Of a DNA stretch of 64,000 nt, positions 1-9,101 are shown piece by piece. A program made the position numbers and the translations under genes. How positions within the stretch are numbered: position 1 is the stretch's first letter; each line of letters opens with the position of its first letter. The notes under the pieces are model-generated. The model worked only from the letters and a program-made list of their open reading frames with translations. It did not search any database and was not told the origin of the DNA. The stretch is from Rhodocyclales bacterium (GTDB taxonomy: Bacteria > Pseudomonadota > Gammaproteobacteria > Burkholderiales > Rhodocyclaceae), in assembly GCA_026399475.1 (NCBI GenBank), contig JAPLQY010000032.1, forward strand, positions 62,001 through 126,000, read 5' to 3'.

Positions 1-1
1 C

Positions 2-238
2 CTGACGCCACTACCCGCAACGATGATCGATGCCCCGCTGATCGCCGAGTGCTACGCCAACCTGGAGTGCCGGGTGGTCGATACGCGACTGGTGAACCGC
101 TACAACTTCTTCGTGCTCGAGGTGCAGAAGGCCTGGATCGACCCGTCCCGCAAGGATCCGCGCACCCTCCACCACCGGGGGCGGGGCGCCTTCATGGTGG
201 CCGGCGAGACGATCAGGCTGCCATCGAAGATGAAGTAA
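2..238 (+). CDS. Flavin reductase family protein, C-terminal part (5' end outside window)
   Basis: Only the last 78 codons are present; the frame is open to the left window edge, so the start lies upstream. The fragment has the usual end of the flavin reductase-like split-barrel family: a conserved ANLECRVVDTRLV stretch, an FVLEVQKAWIDP strand, and a TLHHRGRGAFMVAGE tail. Such proteins bind FMN and pass electrons from NAD(P)H to flavin for partner oxygenases or other acceptors. The partner cannot be told from the fragment. The family call rests on remembered sequence pattern. Confidence 0.75.
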   Translation: MTPLPATMIDAPLIAECYANLECRVVDTRLVNRYNFFVLEVQKAWIDPSRKDPRTLHHRGRGAFMVAGETIRLPSKMK

Positions 239-294
239 GCCGCGCCTGTGTCGAGGCATATACTGGCTGACAAGGCAATGTTAAAGGAGGCGAT

Positions 295-594
295 ATGCTT
301 TGGAGATTGAATGTCATTATCATTTTTGTCCTGTTTGGAAGCCTCGCTGATGCCGGCGCACAGCCGACGCGCGAGGCAGCAGGTGGTGAGTTGCTGTATT
401 CAACGTATTGCATCGCCTGCCACAACGCCCAGCTTCATTGGCGGGACAAGAAACTTGCCGCGGACTGGACAAGCCTGCAGGCGGAGGTGAATCGCTGGCA
501 AGGGATTTCAGGGCTGGGGTGGAGTGAGGACGACGTTGCCGCGGTGGCGCGCTATCTGAATCGTCTTCACTACCGCTACCCCGCCCCGGAGTGA
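295..594 (+). CDS. Small periplasmic c-type cytochrome
   Basis: This 99-residue protein has an N-terminal hydrophobic segment (residues 7-22) that looks like a signal peptide or anchor, followed by one CIACH haem c motif (Cys39, Cys42, His43). A strong AAAGGAGG ribosome-binding site at 283-290 supports the ATG at 295. There is no methionine after Met1, so the usual Met sixth haem ligand is absent; a histidine (for example in the QLHW segment) or an open site is implied. It ends 15 bp before mgtA and may share its transcript. The electron partner is unknown. Confidence 0.8.
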   Translation: MLWRLNVIIIFVLFGSLADAGAQPTREAAGGELLYSTYCIACHNAQLHWRDKKLAADWTSLQAEVNRWQGISGLGWSEDDVAAVARYLNRLHYRYPAPE

Positions 595-609
595 CCGGAG
601 GAGCCTGAA

Positions 610-3183
610 ATGCCGATGGATTCGGCGCTTCGGCCCTGGTGGCTCGAGCCACTATCGGCGGACGCTGAAGAAGGGGTTGTCGGAGGAAAGGGCCTGTCAG
701 GTGTCGAGGCCAAAGCCCGGCTTGCCCGGTTCGGCCCCAATCGATTCCGTGAACGGCAGGAGAAGTCCTTGCTGTTCCAGTACCTCACCCGCTTCAAGAA
801 CCCGCTCGTAATCATTCTTCTTGTTGCCAGTGCGGTTTCGGCATTTACCGGGGAGGTCACGAACTTCCTCATCATCAGCTTCATTGTTCTGCTGAGCGTT
901 ACGCTGGACTTTGTCCAGGAGTACCGCGCCAACGCGGCTGCGGAAAAGTTAAGGCTGTCGGTTTCGGTAAGAGCCAGCGTAATGCGCGATGGCCAGCCGC
1001 TCGAGATTCCGGTGACCCAGGTAGTGCCCGGCGACCTGGTGCTGCTTTCCGCCGGGGATTTGATTCCGGCAGACGGAAGAGTGCTCGAAGCCCATGATTT
1101 CTTCGTCAAGCAGGCGCTGCTGACGGGCGAGTCCTACCCCGTGGAAAAGCGACCAGCCATCTTGCCCGACAGTGCCACTGACATACAGGAGGCAAGCAAC
1201 GCGGTGTTCATGGGCACATCGGTCATCAGCGGCACTGCTCGAATGCGGGTATTCAAGACGGGAGCCGCCACTGCAATTGGAGAAATCGCCGACAGCGTTT
1301 CGCGCTCGGCCGGACCGACGTCATTCGAGATCGGCACACGGCGCTTCGGCATGCTGATCATGCGCTTGACGATCCTGATGGTGATGTTCGTGCTGCTCGT
1401 GAATACTTTTTTTCACAAGCCGTGGCTGGAGTCCTTTCTGTTTGCCGTGGCGCTGGCTGTCGGCCTGACGCCGGAATTGCTGCCCATGGTGGTTTCAGTG
1501 ACGCTGTCGCGCGGTGCGCTGCGCATGGCGAGGAAGCACATGATCGTCAAGCGACTGGCGGCGATCCAGGATCTGGGCTCGATGGATGTCCTGTGCACGG
1601 ACAAGACGGGGACCCTGACCGAAGCGAAAATCCGCATGGAGCGACATGTCGATGCGGATGGCCGGCCCAGCGAACGGGTACTGGAGCTTGCCTATCTCAA
1701 CAGCTTCTTCGAGACCGGCGTAAGGAACCCGCTCGACGAAGCCATCCTGAACCACCAGCACATTGATGTAGGCAACTGGAAGAAGGTCGACGAGGTTCCC
1801 TTCGACTTCGAGCGTCGTCGTGTATCCGTGCTGATCGATAACGGCGAAACGCGATGGCTGGTAGTCAAAGGTGCGCCTGACGAGATCCTGGGCCTATGCA
1901 CGCACTTCGAAGGCGAGGGCGTTGAACTCCAGCGCCCCGTCGATGAAGCCGCCCTGTCCGGCATTCGCGCGCAATATCACGCGCTGGAAGAAGACGGCTT
2001 CCGTGTACTGGGCATTGCCTGGCGACAGGTTCCGCCGGACCATCCCCATGCCGTTGTGGGAGACGAAACGGAACTGGTGCTTGCCGGATTTGCGGCCTTT
2101 CTCGATCCTCCCAAGGAAAGTGCTGCCTCTGCCCTGGCGGCACTCAAGAAGGCCGGTGTCGCAATCAAGATTGTTACTGGTGACAGCGATCTGGTCACCC
2201 GGCATGTCTGCGCCCAGCTGAAGATTCCGGTTACGGGGCTCCTGACGGGGAAGGAGATTGCGCAAATCGACGATCATGCGCTGCAAGTCCGGGTCGAAAC
2301 GGCCAATCTTTTCTGCAGGGTGAATCCGGCACAGAAGGAACGCGTGATCCGGGCGCTCAAGGCGCGCGGCCATGTGGTCGGTTACCTGGGCGACGGCATC
2401 AACGACGCGCCATCCCTGCATGCGGCAGACGTCGGGCTGTCGGTCGACTCGGCCGTGGACGTGGCGAAGGAGGCCGCCGACATGATCCTCCTGAAACAGG
2501 ACCTGCATGTACTGCATGCCGGCGTCCTGGAAGGGCGGCGCACCTTCGGCAACATCATGAAGTACATCATGATGGGGACCAGCTCGAACTTCGGCAACAT
2601 GTTCAGCATGGCGGGCGCTGCCTTGTTTCTGCCCTTCCTGCCGATGTTGCCGACCCAGATCCTGCTCAACAACATTCTCTACGATATCTCGGAAATTCCG
2701 ATTCCGCTGGACAAGGTGGATGCCGAGGAAATCCACCTGCCGCGTGTACTCGACATGAATTTCGTCCGCAATTTCATGCTCGTGATCGGGCCGGTCAGCT
2801 CCCTGTTCGACTTCCTGACTTTCTACATCATGCTGGTTGTTCTGCAGGCCGACGAGAAGCTGTTCCAGACGGGTTGGTTCGTCGAATCATTGTGCACCCA
2901 GGTGCTGGTGATCTTTATCATCCGTACCCGGGGGAACCCGCTGAAAAGCCGTCCGCATCCTCTGTTGACGGTTACCTCGCTGACCGTTGTCGCCGTCGCC
3001 GTGTTGCTGCCGTTTACCCCTGTCGGAACATATTTTGGATTCGTGCCGCCGCCGGCGAAGTTCTATTTCATTCTGGGAATCATGGTGCTTGCCTACCTTT
3101 TCATCGTTGAGCTGGCCAAACAGGGCTTCTACCGATGGTCGGCGGCGGCAAGAATGCCGCGCAAGTCCGTGACTCCGGCTTAA
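610..3183 (+). CDS. mgtA: Magnesium-translocating P-type ATPase (MgtA/MgtB family)
   Basis: This 857-residue inner-membrane pump imports Mg2+ at the expense of ATP. It has all P-type landmarks: the actuator-domain LTGES motif near residue 172, the phosphorylation site DKTGTLT with Asp331, the hinge GDGINDAP near residue 595, and a C-terminal block of membrane helices. The N-terminal cation ATPase domain and the closing FFVPPP-type region fit the IIIB (Mg2+) class, and the length is close to the family norm of about 900. A GGAGG ribosome-binding site precedes the ATG. No leader resembling the enterobacterial mgtA riboswitch was recognised upstream, where the cytochrome gene sits. Confidence 0.93.
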   Translation: MPMDSALRPWWLEPLSADAEEGVVGGKGLSGVEAKARLARFGPNRFRERQEKSLLFQYLTRFKNPLVIILLVASAVSAFTGEVTNFLIISFIVLLSVTLDFVQEYRANAAAEKLRLSVSVRASVMRDGQPLEIPVTQVVPGDLVLLSAGDLIPADGRVLEAHDFFVKQALLTGESYPVEKRPAILPDSATDIQEASNAVFMGTSVISGTARMRVFKTGAATAIGEIADSVSRSAGPTSFEIGTRRFGMLIMRLTILMVMFVLLVNTFFHKPWLESFLFAVALAVGLTPELLPMVVSVTLSRGALRMARKHMIVKRLAAIQDLGSMDVLCTDKTGTLTEAKIRMERHVDADGRPSERVLELAYLNSFFETGVRNPLDEAILNHQHIDVGNWKKVDEVPFDFERRRVSVLIDNGETRWLVVKGAPDEILGLCTHFEGEGVELQRPVDEAALSGIRAQYHALEEDGFRVLGIAWRQVPPDHPHAVVGDETELVLAGFAAFLDPPKESAASALAALKKAGVAIKIVTGDSDLVTRHVCAQLKIPVTGLLTGKEIAQIDDHALQVRVETANLFCRVNPAQKERVIRALKARGHVVGYLGDGINDAPSLHAADVGLSVDSAVDVAKEAADMILLKQDLHVLHAGVLEGRRTFGNIMKYIMMGTSSNFGNMFSMAGAALFLPFLPMLPTQILLNNILYDISEIPIPLDKVDAEEIHLPRVLDMNFVRNFMLVIGPVSSLFDFLTFYIMLVVLQADEKLFQTGWFVESLCTQVLVIFIIRTRGNPLKSRPHPLLTVTSLTVVAVAVLLPFTPVGTYFGFVPPPAKFYFILGIMVLAYLFIVELAKQGFYRWSAAARMPRKSVTPA

Positions 3184-3208
3184 CCCGCCTGCCCTTCAGG
3201 ATTGATTC

Positions 3209-4408
3209 GTGTCAACGTTCGTTCGCGCTCTCGGCTCACGCAATTACCGGCTGTATTTTGTCGGCCAACTGATCTCGCTGGCGGGGACGTGGATGCAGCA
3301 GATAGCCATGGTCTGGCTGGCCTACCGCCTTTCAGGTTCGGCCTTCGTGCTTGGAGTCATCGGCTTCGCCAGCCAGATTCCGATCCTGCTGTTTGCCTCC
3401 CTCGGCGGGGTATGGACCGATCGACTCGACCGCCGCCGCCTGCTCATGTGGACCCAATCCCTGGCGATGCTCCAGGCACTCGTTTTGGCTGGCCTTGCCT
3501 GGCGGGGATGGGTGTCGGCGGAGCTGCTGGTCTTCCTCGCTTTCCTGCTGGGATGCGTCAACGCCGTTGACGTGCCGGCGCGACAGGTCATCGCGGTTCA
3601 ACTGGTAGACAACCCGGATGACCTGCCGAACGCGATCGCCCTCAATTCCCTCATCATGAATGCCGCCCGCTTTGTCGGTCCGGTCCTGGCGGGATTCATC
3701 GTGGCGGTGGTGGGGGAGGCCGCATGCTTTCTTCTGAATGCAGTGTCCTACCTCGCTGTTCTCGTCGCCCTTGGAGCCATTCACATCTCGCTCCCGCGCG
3801 GCAAGCCAACCCCCACCCTCCAGGCCCTCGGAGAGGGCTACCGCTACGTGCTCGGTCATCGCCGGATTCGCCTGTCGCTGATGTTGGTCGCCTGCATCAG
3901 CTTCTTCGCGACCCCCTATGCCGTGATGATGCCCCTGTTCGCAAAAGACATTTTTGGTGGCGACGCACGCACCTACGGTTTGCTGGTCGGCAGTGCTGGC
4001 GTCGGCTCCTTGCTGGGCAGTCTTTTCCTGGCAAGCCGCGACGATACCCGGCGCCTGGGCCACTGGGTCGGTTTGGCGGCACCTGCCGTCGGCGTTTGTC
4101 TGGCGTTGTTCGCCGTTACACCACTGCGGTGGCTGGCCTTTCCGGTGCTGATCGCCCTGGGCTTCTCGGTGATCATTGCCATTGCTGGCAGCAATACCTT
4201 GATCCAGACGCGAGTAGACGAGAATTTTCGTGGCCGGGTGATGGCCATTTTTTCCATGGCCTTCCTCGGCATTGCGCCGCTGGGAAGCCTTGCCGTAGGA
4301 AGCCTGGCCCACGGACAAGGCATTCGATCGACGCTGGCGGTCTGCGGCTTGATCACGCTGGTCGCAGGTGTCATCTATCGTTCCGTGGCTGCCCGGGAAG
4401 AACGATAA
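3209..4408 (+). CDS. MFS transporter, MFS_3/enterobactin-exporter-like family
   Basis: This 399-residue protein is a 12-helix major facilitator. The N-terminus (LGSRNYRLYFVGQLISLAG) and the GVWTDRLDRRRLL loop between helices 2 and 3 are typical of the MFS_3 family, which includes EntS-like exporters. It starts with GTG 25 bp after mgtA; no strong ribosome-binding site is visible. Substrate is not predictable from sequence. It may be cotranscribed with mgtA and is followed by a GC-rich inverted repeat that may end the transcript. Confidence 0.85.
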   Translation: MSTFVRALGSRNYRLYFVGQLISLAGTWMQQIAMVWLAYRLSGSAFVLGVIGFASQIPILLFASLGGVWTDRLDRRRLLMWTQSLAMLQALVLAGLAWRGWVSAELLVFLAFLLGCVNAVDVPARQVIAVQLVDNPDDLPNAIALNSLIMNAARFVGPVLAGFIVAVVGEAACFLLNAVSYLAVLVALGAIHISLPRGKPTPTLQALGEGYRYVLGHRRIRLSLMLVACISFFATPYAVMMPLFAKDIFGGDARTYGLLVGSAGVGSLLGSLFLASRDDTRRLGHWVGLAAPAVGVCLALFAVTPLRWLAFPVLIALGFSVIIAIAGSNTLIQTRVDENFRGRVMAIFSMAFLGIAPLGSLAVGSLAHGQGIRSTLAVCGLITLVAGVIYRSVAAREER

Positions 4409-4464
4409 GGGGTGTTCGAGTCTCCCGATAGCCGCCGCTGATCTCGATGCAGCTATGATGGGCG

Positions 4465-4498
4465 CCTGCCGGGCGGATACGTTCATTCGCCGGGCAGG
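4465..4498. terminator. GC-rich inverted repeat after the MFS gene
   Basis: CCTGCCGGGCG and CGCCGGGCAGG form a near-perfect stem (one mismatch) around a 12-nt loop. It lies between the MFS gene and the EmrA-like gene. There is no T-run after the stem, so intrinsic termination is uncertain and it could be a folded leader of the downstream pump genes. Confidence 0.35.
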
Positions 4499-4576
4499 AA
4501 TCCTGTGTAAGTGAACGTCATTCCGGCTGAAAGGCCTCCCGCGGCAATGCGCTGCTTTTACAAATAATAATGTCCT

Positions 4577-5629
4577 ATGCATAATGGTAACCGAGGCCGC
4601 ATTTCTCCCCGCATGGTGTTTGTTGTCGCCGGACTCGCGCTTGCCGGCTGGCTCGGTCACAAGTGGTGGTGGGGACTTTCCCACGTCACCACGGACAACG
4701 CCCAGGTCGAGGGGCACATCGTTCCGGTTCTGTCCAAGGTCGGTGGTTTCATCGCCGAGGTGAAGGTGGATGACCACCAGGCGGTCAAGGCCGGTGATTT
4801 GCTGGCGCGCATCGACGACCGCGATTACCGCGCCAGGCTGGCGCAGGCCGAGGCCGACCTCGAACTTGCCGTGGCCAACGCCGGCAAGGAAGGGCAGACG
4901 GGCCAGGCGGGTGCCCAGGTTGCCGCCGCTCGCGCTTCAGCCGCTGCGGCGCGTTCCGGTATCGAGCAGGCCATCGCCAACGCCGACAAGGCGCAGAAGG
5001 ATCTCGACCGCATCCGGCCGCTGGTCGAGAAAAAAATGCTTTCGCCCCAGGCTCTCGATGCCGCCGAGGCCGTGGCGCGGGCCGCCCTGGCCCAGGTCAA
5101 GGTCAGCCGCGAGAGCGCCACCTCGGCCGGTGAGCAAGTCACTGCGTCCGGCGCCGCTCTGCGCGCGGCCCTGGCCAAGGTCGAATCGGCCCGTGCCGTC
5201 CGCGATCTGGCGGCGATCCAGTTGGCTGACACGCGCATCGTGTCGCCAGCCAGCGCCATCGTCAGCAACAAGAACATGGAGCCGGGACAACTGGTGGCGG
5301 CCGGACAACCCCTGTTGTCCCTGGTGCCGCTGGCCGACATCTGGGTGGTCGCCAACATGAAGGAAACCGACCTGCGCGACATCCAGCCGGGGGCCGCCGT
5401 CGAACTCGAGGTAGACGCCTATCCCGGGCACCCGGTTGATGGCACGGTGACATCGGTCGGTCCGGCCACTGGCGCACGTTTTTCCCTGCTGCCGCCGGAC
5501 AATGCCACCGGCAACTTTACCAAGGTGGTGCAGCGGGTGCCGGTACGGATTCGCATCCAGCAAAGCGCCGATCCGCTGCGGCCCCTGCGCCCCGGAATGA
5601 GCTTGTTCGTGACGATTACAACCCGGTGA
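4577..5629 (+). CDS. HlyD/EmrA-family periplasmic adaptor (membrane fusion protein)
   Basis: This 350-residue adaptor has one N-terminal membrane helix (about residues 10-26) followed by a biotinyl-lipoyl-like half motif (TTDNAQVEGHIVPV), a long alanine-rich coiled-coil hairpin (residues about 90-210), and the return half motif plus barrel (IVSPASAIVSNKNMEPGQLV). It would couple the inner-membrane pump encoded next to it to an outer-membrane channel. Its stop overlaps the start of the pump gene by 4 bp (GTGA), a sign of translational coupling. No TolC-type gene is nearby, so a channel encoded elsewhere is implied. Confidence 0.88.
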   Translation: MHNGNRGRISPRMVFVVAGLALAGWLGHKWWWGLSHVTTDNAQVEGHIVPVLSKVGGFIAEVKVDDHQAVKAGDLLARIDDRDYRARLAQAEADLELAVANAGKEGQTGQAGAQVAAARASAAAARSGIEQAIANADKAQKDLDRIRPLVEKKMLSPQALDAAEAVARAALAQVKVSRESATSAGEQVTASGAALRAALAKVESARAVRDLAAIQLADTRIVSPASAIVSNKNMEPGQLVAAGQPLLSLVPLADIWVVANMKETDLRDIQPGAAVELEVDAYPGHPVDGTVTSVGPATGARFSLLPPDNATGNFTKVVQRVPVRIRIQQSADPLRPLRPGMSLFVTITTR

Positions 5630-7221
5630 AGCCGCTACTGCCAGGCCTGCGCCGCGTCGAGAGCGACGCCGAGATTTATTCTGCGCGCTATCTGATTGCC
5701 TTCACGGTGACGCTGGCCTCGATGATGGAGCTGGTCGATACCAGCATAGTCAATGTCGCCATTCCGCACATGATGGGCTCGCTCGGCGCCACGCTCGACG
5801 AGGTCGCCTGGGTGTCCACCGGCTATGTCGTGGCCAATGTCATTGTGCTGCCGATTTCAGGCTGGCTGTCCAACTGGTTCGGGCGGCGCAACTATATCGC
5901 CCTGTCGATCCTGATATTCACGATTTCGTCCTTCCTCTGCGGCAACGCTACCAGCCTGGAAGGATTGGTGCTGTGGCGGATTGTCCAGGGGCTCGGTGGC
6001 GGCGGCCTCATCTCGACGGCCCAGGCGACGCTCTATGAAGTCTTCCCGCGTGAGGATGCCGGCACGGCGATGGCGATCTTCGGCCTGGGCATCATGGTCG
6101 GCCCGATGCTCGGGCCGACGCTTGGGGGATGGATCACCGACACGCTGTCGTGGCCATGGATTTTCTACATCAACCTGCCACTGGGCATTCTGGCCTTGCT
6201 GCTGGCCCTGATGCTGGTGCCTGACTCGAAGTACGGGGAGCGCGCCGAGCAGGTGGACGCGGTTGGCCTGCTGCTGCTGGCGCTGGGCATCGGCTGCCTG
6301 CAAACAATGCTGGAACGTGGCGAGAAGCTCGACTGGTTCGCCTCCCGCGAGATCGTGGCCTATGCCGTGGTCAGCACCACATCGCTGATCCTGTTTGTCT
6401 GGCAGGAGCTCCGCCACGATCATCCGGTGGTGCAGTTGCGCATTCTCCACGATGGCCAGTTTGCGGCCTCGCTGGTGTTCGGTTTCCTGGTCGGCGGTGC
6501 GCTCTACAGCACGGTGTTCGTGTTCCCGGTGTACGTGCAGACGCTGCTCGGTTTTACCGCCTGGGAGACCGGCATGGTGATTCTGCCTGGGGCGCTGGCA
6601 TCAGGTTTCACCATGGCCGTGATGGGGCGCATGACTGCCAGGACCAGTCTCGACCTGCGCTTGTTCGTGGTGATCGGCGCGTGCATTTTCGGCTATTCCA
6701 TGTGGCGCCATTCGCTGTTCACTGTCGAATCGGGTTGGGATGATTTTCTCTGGCCGATGATATTTCGTGGCGTCGGCCTGGGCATGGTGTTCATCCCCCT
6801 CAACAATCTGGCGCTGGGCAATCTGGCGCCACAGGAAGTGACGGGCGGCAGCGGGCTCTACAACCTGACCCGTCAGCTTGGCGGCAGCGTCGGCATTGCC
6901 AGCTCGGCTACCCTGTTCCAGCAGTTCCAGCAAGCCAACCGGGCGGACCTGCTGTTTCATGTAAACCAGTTCTCTGACGCCACCCTGATCCGCCTGGCCA
7001 AGCTCAAGGCGCTTGTCATCAGCCATGGCGCGCCGGAAGCGCTGGCTCAGGCCAAGGCGCTGCGGCTGCTCGACGGCATGGTCATGAAGCAGGCCACCAT
7101 GCTGGCCTTTGAACGCCTGTTCCTGCTGTTCGGCGTGGCCCTGCTGACGGCCCTGCCGCTGTTGCTGCTGATGAGGCGCGGCCATTTTTCGCGGCAGGAC
7201 GATGAGGCGACGACGCACTAG
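5626..7221 (+). CDS. DHA2-family MFS drug efflux permease (EmrB/QacA type)
   Basis: This 531-residue protein is a 14-helix proton-driven efflux permease. It shows the DHA2 hallmark MMELVDTSIVNVAIPHM in helix 1, the GWLSNWFGRRNY loop, and the motif C region GLGIMVGPMLGPTLGGWI in helix 5. It starts with GTG inside the 4-bp overlap with the adaptor gene and would form an EmrAB-like pump. The adaptor pairing supports export of hydrophobic toxic compounds; the exact substrate is open. It converges on the TAXI gene with an 18-bp gap. Confidence 0.92.
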   Translation: MKPLLPGLRRVESDAEIYSARYLIAFTVTLASMMELVDTSIVNVAIPHMMGSLGATLDEVAWVSTGYVVANVIVLPISGWLSNWFGRRNYIALSILIFTISSFLCGNATSLEGLVLWRIVQGLGGGGLISTAQATLYEVFPREDAGTAMAIFGLGIMVGPMLGPTLGGWITDTLSWPWIFYINLPLGILALLLALMLVPDSKYGERAEQVDAVGLLLLALGIGCLQTMLERGEKLDWFASREIVAYAVVSTTSLILFVWQELRHDHPVVQLRILHDGQFAASLVFGFLVGGALYSTVFVFPVYVQTLLGFTAWETGMVILPGALASGFTMAVMGRMTARTSLDLRLFVVIGACIFGYSMWRHSLFTVESGWDDFLWPMIFRGVGLGMVFIPLNNLALGNLAPQEVTGGSGLYNLTRQLGGSVGIASSATLFQQFQQANRADLLFHVNQFSDATLIRLAKLKALVISHGAPEALAQAKALRLLDGMVMKQATMLAFERLFLLFGVALLTALPLLLLMRRGHFSRQDDEATTH

Positions 7222-7239
7222 CCCGGCCGAAGTGCGAAA

Positions 7240-8667
7240 TCATTTGTCGGCAACAGCATCCTCGCTGGCCTGTCCCGCAGTTTTTTCATCATGACCGCTT
7301 GCCGCCGAATTTGATTCGGCTGGCAAGAGTGTCTTTTGCGAGAGCAAGTTGTCCCGAACAAAACTGATGTGTCCGCGCAGCCCATAGAAAAGATCGCCGA
7401 AAGACGCCGGCACCACTATTTTGTTCACGGTGCTTTCAATGTGATCCAGGTGCCGCAGAAGTTCCTCGCGCCTTTTCGGATCAACCGAAGGTTTGAACGC
7501 ATCGCGTTCGAGTTCCAGCAATGCCCGGTACCAGCGGTAGATGCGTGATTCAATCCGCCAGCGGTAAATTGCCGGGGCAATCCTTAGTGCCGGTATCAGC
7601 AATAGCGCAATCGGCAGGATTACAACAAGAATGCGTGCGATGAGGCTCGCGATCCAGAAAGGGAAAGTACGGTAGAGAAAACTTTTCCCCGACGCGTAGT
7701 AGCGGCTGGCATCAGGGCTGATGTGGAATTCGTGCTCCAGCGGGGCCGGGAACTCGCCGCGTTTTTTGAACAGACCGGGCGTGCTGTGCACTTCCCGCGC
7801 CGCTTCAAGGAGCAGGTCGGAGAGCGCCGGGTGCAGGCTGTTCCGGGCAATGAGTTCCACCGTAGGGCCAACCAGATGCAAGTCTTCGGCGGGGATGTTC
7901 TTGCCGAAGTCGAGTGCGCCTTTGGGCAATTCCAGCTTGTTCAAATAGCTGATGCGACGCGCATAGCCATCGGCCTGCGCAAAATTGAACAAGCGAATAT
8001 CCGGGTTGTGCAGCAACTGGCGCATCAAGTCTGTGGCGGTGGAGTCTCCCATAAGAAAAATGGCATCGATACGATTTTCGAGAAATGCCCGCGCCGGATC
8101 GTCGGACGCAGTGCTGAGCAAAACGGTGTCGCCATCCGGCTCAATGCCATTGGCTTTGAGAAGCGTGAGAGCCAGGGAATGGGTGCCGCTGCCGACTTGG
8201 CCGATGTCCAGCCTTTGCCCCCTGAAATCAGAAATCAGCTTCCTGTATTCGCCGCGATAGAAGATCATCAGCGGCTGGTAGGAAATGCTCCCGAGCGAAA
8301 CCAGATTGTCGATGTCGGCCCCATTGACCTCGCCACCCAGGACAAACCCGACATCGACAGCAACTTTCGGGTTGGACAACTTCCTGAAGTTGTCCTGGGA
8401 ACCCTCCGAGGGAAGTATTTTCAGCGTGACGCCTTCTCTCGCCAGAATTTTCTTGTATTTCTCGGCGTTCTTCTGGAAAACGCTACCATCGGGTCCGCTT
8501 GTGATGGTGAGGGTGCTTGGTGCGGCGGAGTTCATGAAAGCTGGAATGGCTGTGCTCAGCGCCAGACCAAGGAGCAGAATTACACCCATGGACACGACAA
8601 GACCCCGTCCGAAAAGGGCGTTGAGTTTCGCCAGCCCCCTGGCAAGGTAAATTTTTGCGGCTAGCAT
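7240..8667 (-). CDS. TAXI-family TRAP-type solute-binding protein with C-terminal membrane domain
   Basis: This 475-residue protein has an N-terminal membrane segment (about residues 22-45), a TAXI-type periplasmic binding region (TITSGPDGSVFQKNAEKYKKIL through the middle, about 50-320), then a second membrane segment (about 335-365) and a cytoplasmic charged tail. Classical TAXI binding proteins are shorter, near 320 residues, and work with a fused DctQM permease. No permease gene is adjacent, so this may be a membrane-tethered binding or sensing protein rather than part of an importer. The family call is firm; the role is inferred. Confidence 0.8.
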   Translation of the reverse strand: MLAAKIYLARGLAKLNALFGRGLVVSMGVILLLGLALSTAIPAFMNSAAPSTLTITSGPDGSVFQKNAEKYKKILAREGVTLKILPSEGSQDNFRKLSNPKVAVDVGFVLGGEVNGADIDNLVSLGSISYQPLMIFYRGEYRKLISDFRGQRLDIGQVGSGTHSLALTLLKANGIEPDGDTVLLSTASDDPARAFLENRIDAIFLMGDSTATDLMRQLLHNPDIRLFNFAQADGYARRISYLNKLELPKGALDFGKNIPAEDLHLVGPTVELIARNSLHPALSDLLLEAAREVHSTPGLFKKRGEFPAPLEHEFHISPDASRYYASGKSFLYRTFPFWIASLIARILVVILPIALLLIPALRIAPAIYRWRIESRIYRWYRALLELERDAFKPSVDPKRREELLRHLDHIESTVNKIVVPASFGDLFYGLRGHISFVRDNLLSQKTLLPAESNSAASGHDEKTAGQASEDAVADK

Positions 8668-8786
8668 GGCAGCTTCTGGACGAATCCCGAAAAACTCAGA
8701 CCGATGATTCTAAACCCGCTATCCCTGCATTCAGAGCGAAGGCAGGCCATCCCGATTTCCCCGCTTGTTGAAGTCCAGCAGTGTTG

Positions 8787-9065
8787 ATGGAGAAGCCCGG
8801 CCATCAAGCTGAAGCGGTCGAGCAATCGCAGTCTCGGCAAAAAATGCCCCGGCACGGGCATTGGCGCAAAAGTGTGTTCGCGATGGCGGTGTTCGCGTTG
8901 CTCGTCACGGCGGGCTATTTCGCGCGGGACTTTTTCAAGCGCCTGGGGCCGCCGGATCGCTGCTGGGAGATCAAGGAAGTGGACGGCCACCTGTACAAGA
9001 CCAATCCCTGCACCGGCCAGTTTCTTCTTCTGGGTGATGCGCCCGCGACGACAACGGATCGGTGA
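8787..9065 (+). CDS. Small single-pass membrane protein of unknown function
   Basis: From the ATG at 8787 the product is 92 residues; GTG at 8781 and an ATG at about 8843 are other possible starts, and none has a clear ribosome-binding site. A membrane segment (FAMAVFALLVTAGYFARDFF) is followed by a short periplasmic part with two cysteines in a CWEIKEVDGHLYKTNPC segment, which could form a disulphide. I do not recognise the family. It converges on amtB with a 36-bp gap. Confidence 0.5.
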   Translation: MEKPGHQAEAVEQSQSRQKMPRHGHWRKSVFAMAVFALLVTAGYFARDFFKRLGPPDRCWEIKEVDGHLYKTNPCTGQFLLLGDAPATTTDR

Positions 9066-9101
9066 ATGGATGGGGCTGGCTATCTCATCCAGGCGCCAAA
9101 A

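Noticed and set aside
3332..4777. Open frame of 481 codons opposite the MFS gene and the EmrA start
   Set aside because: Low-complexity composition and no start signal; the MFS and EmrA-like genes explain the region.
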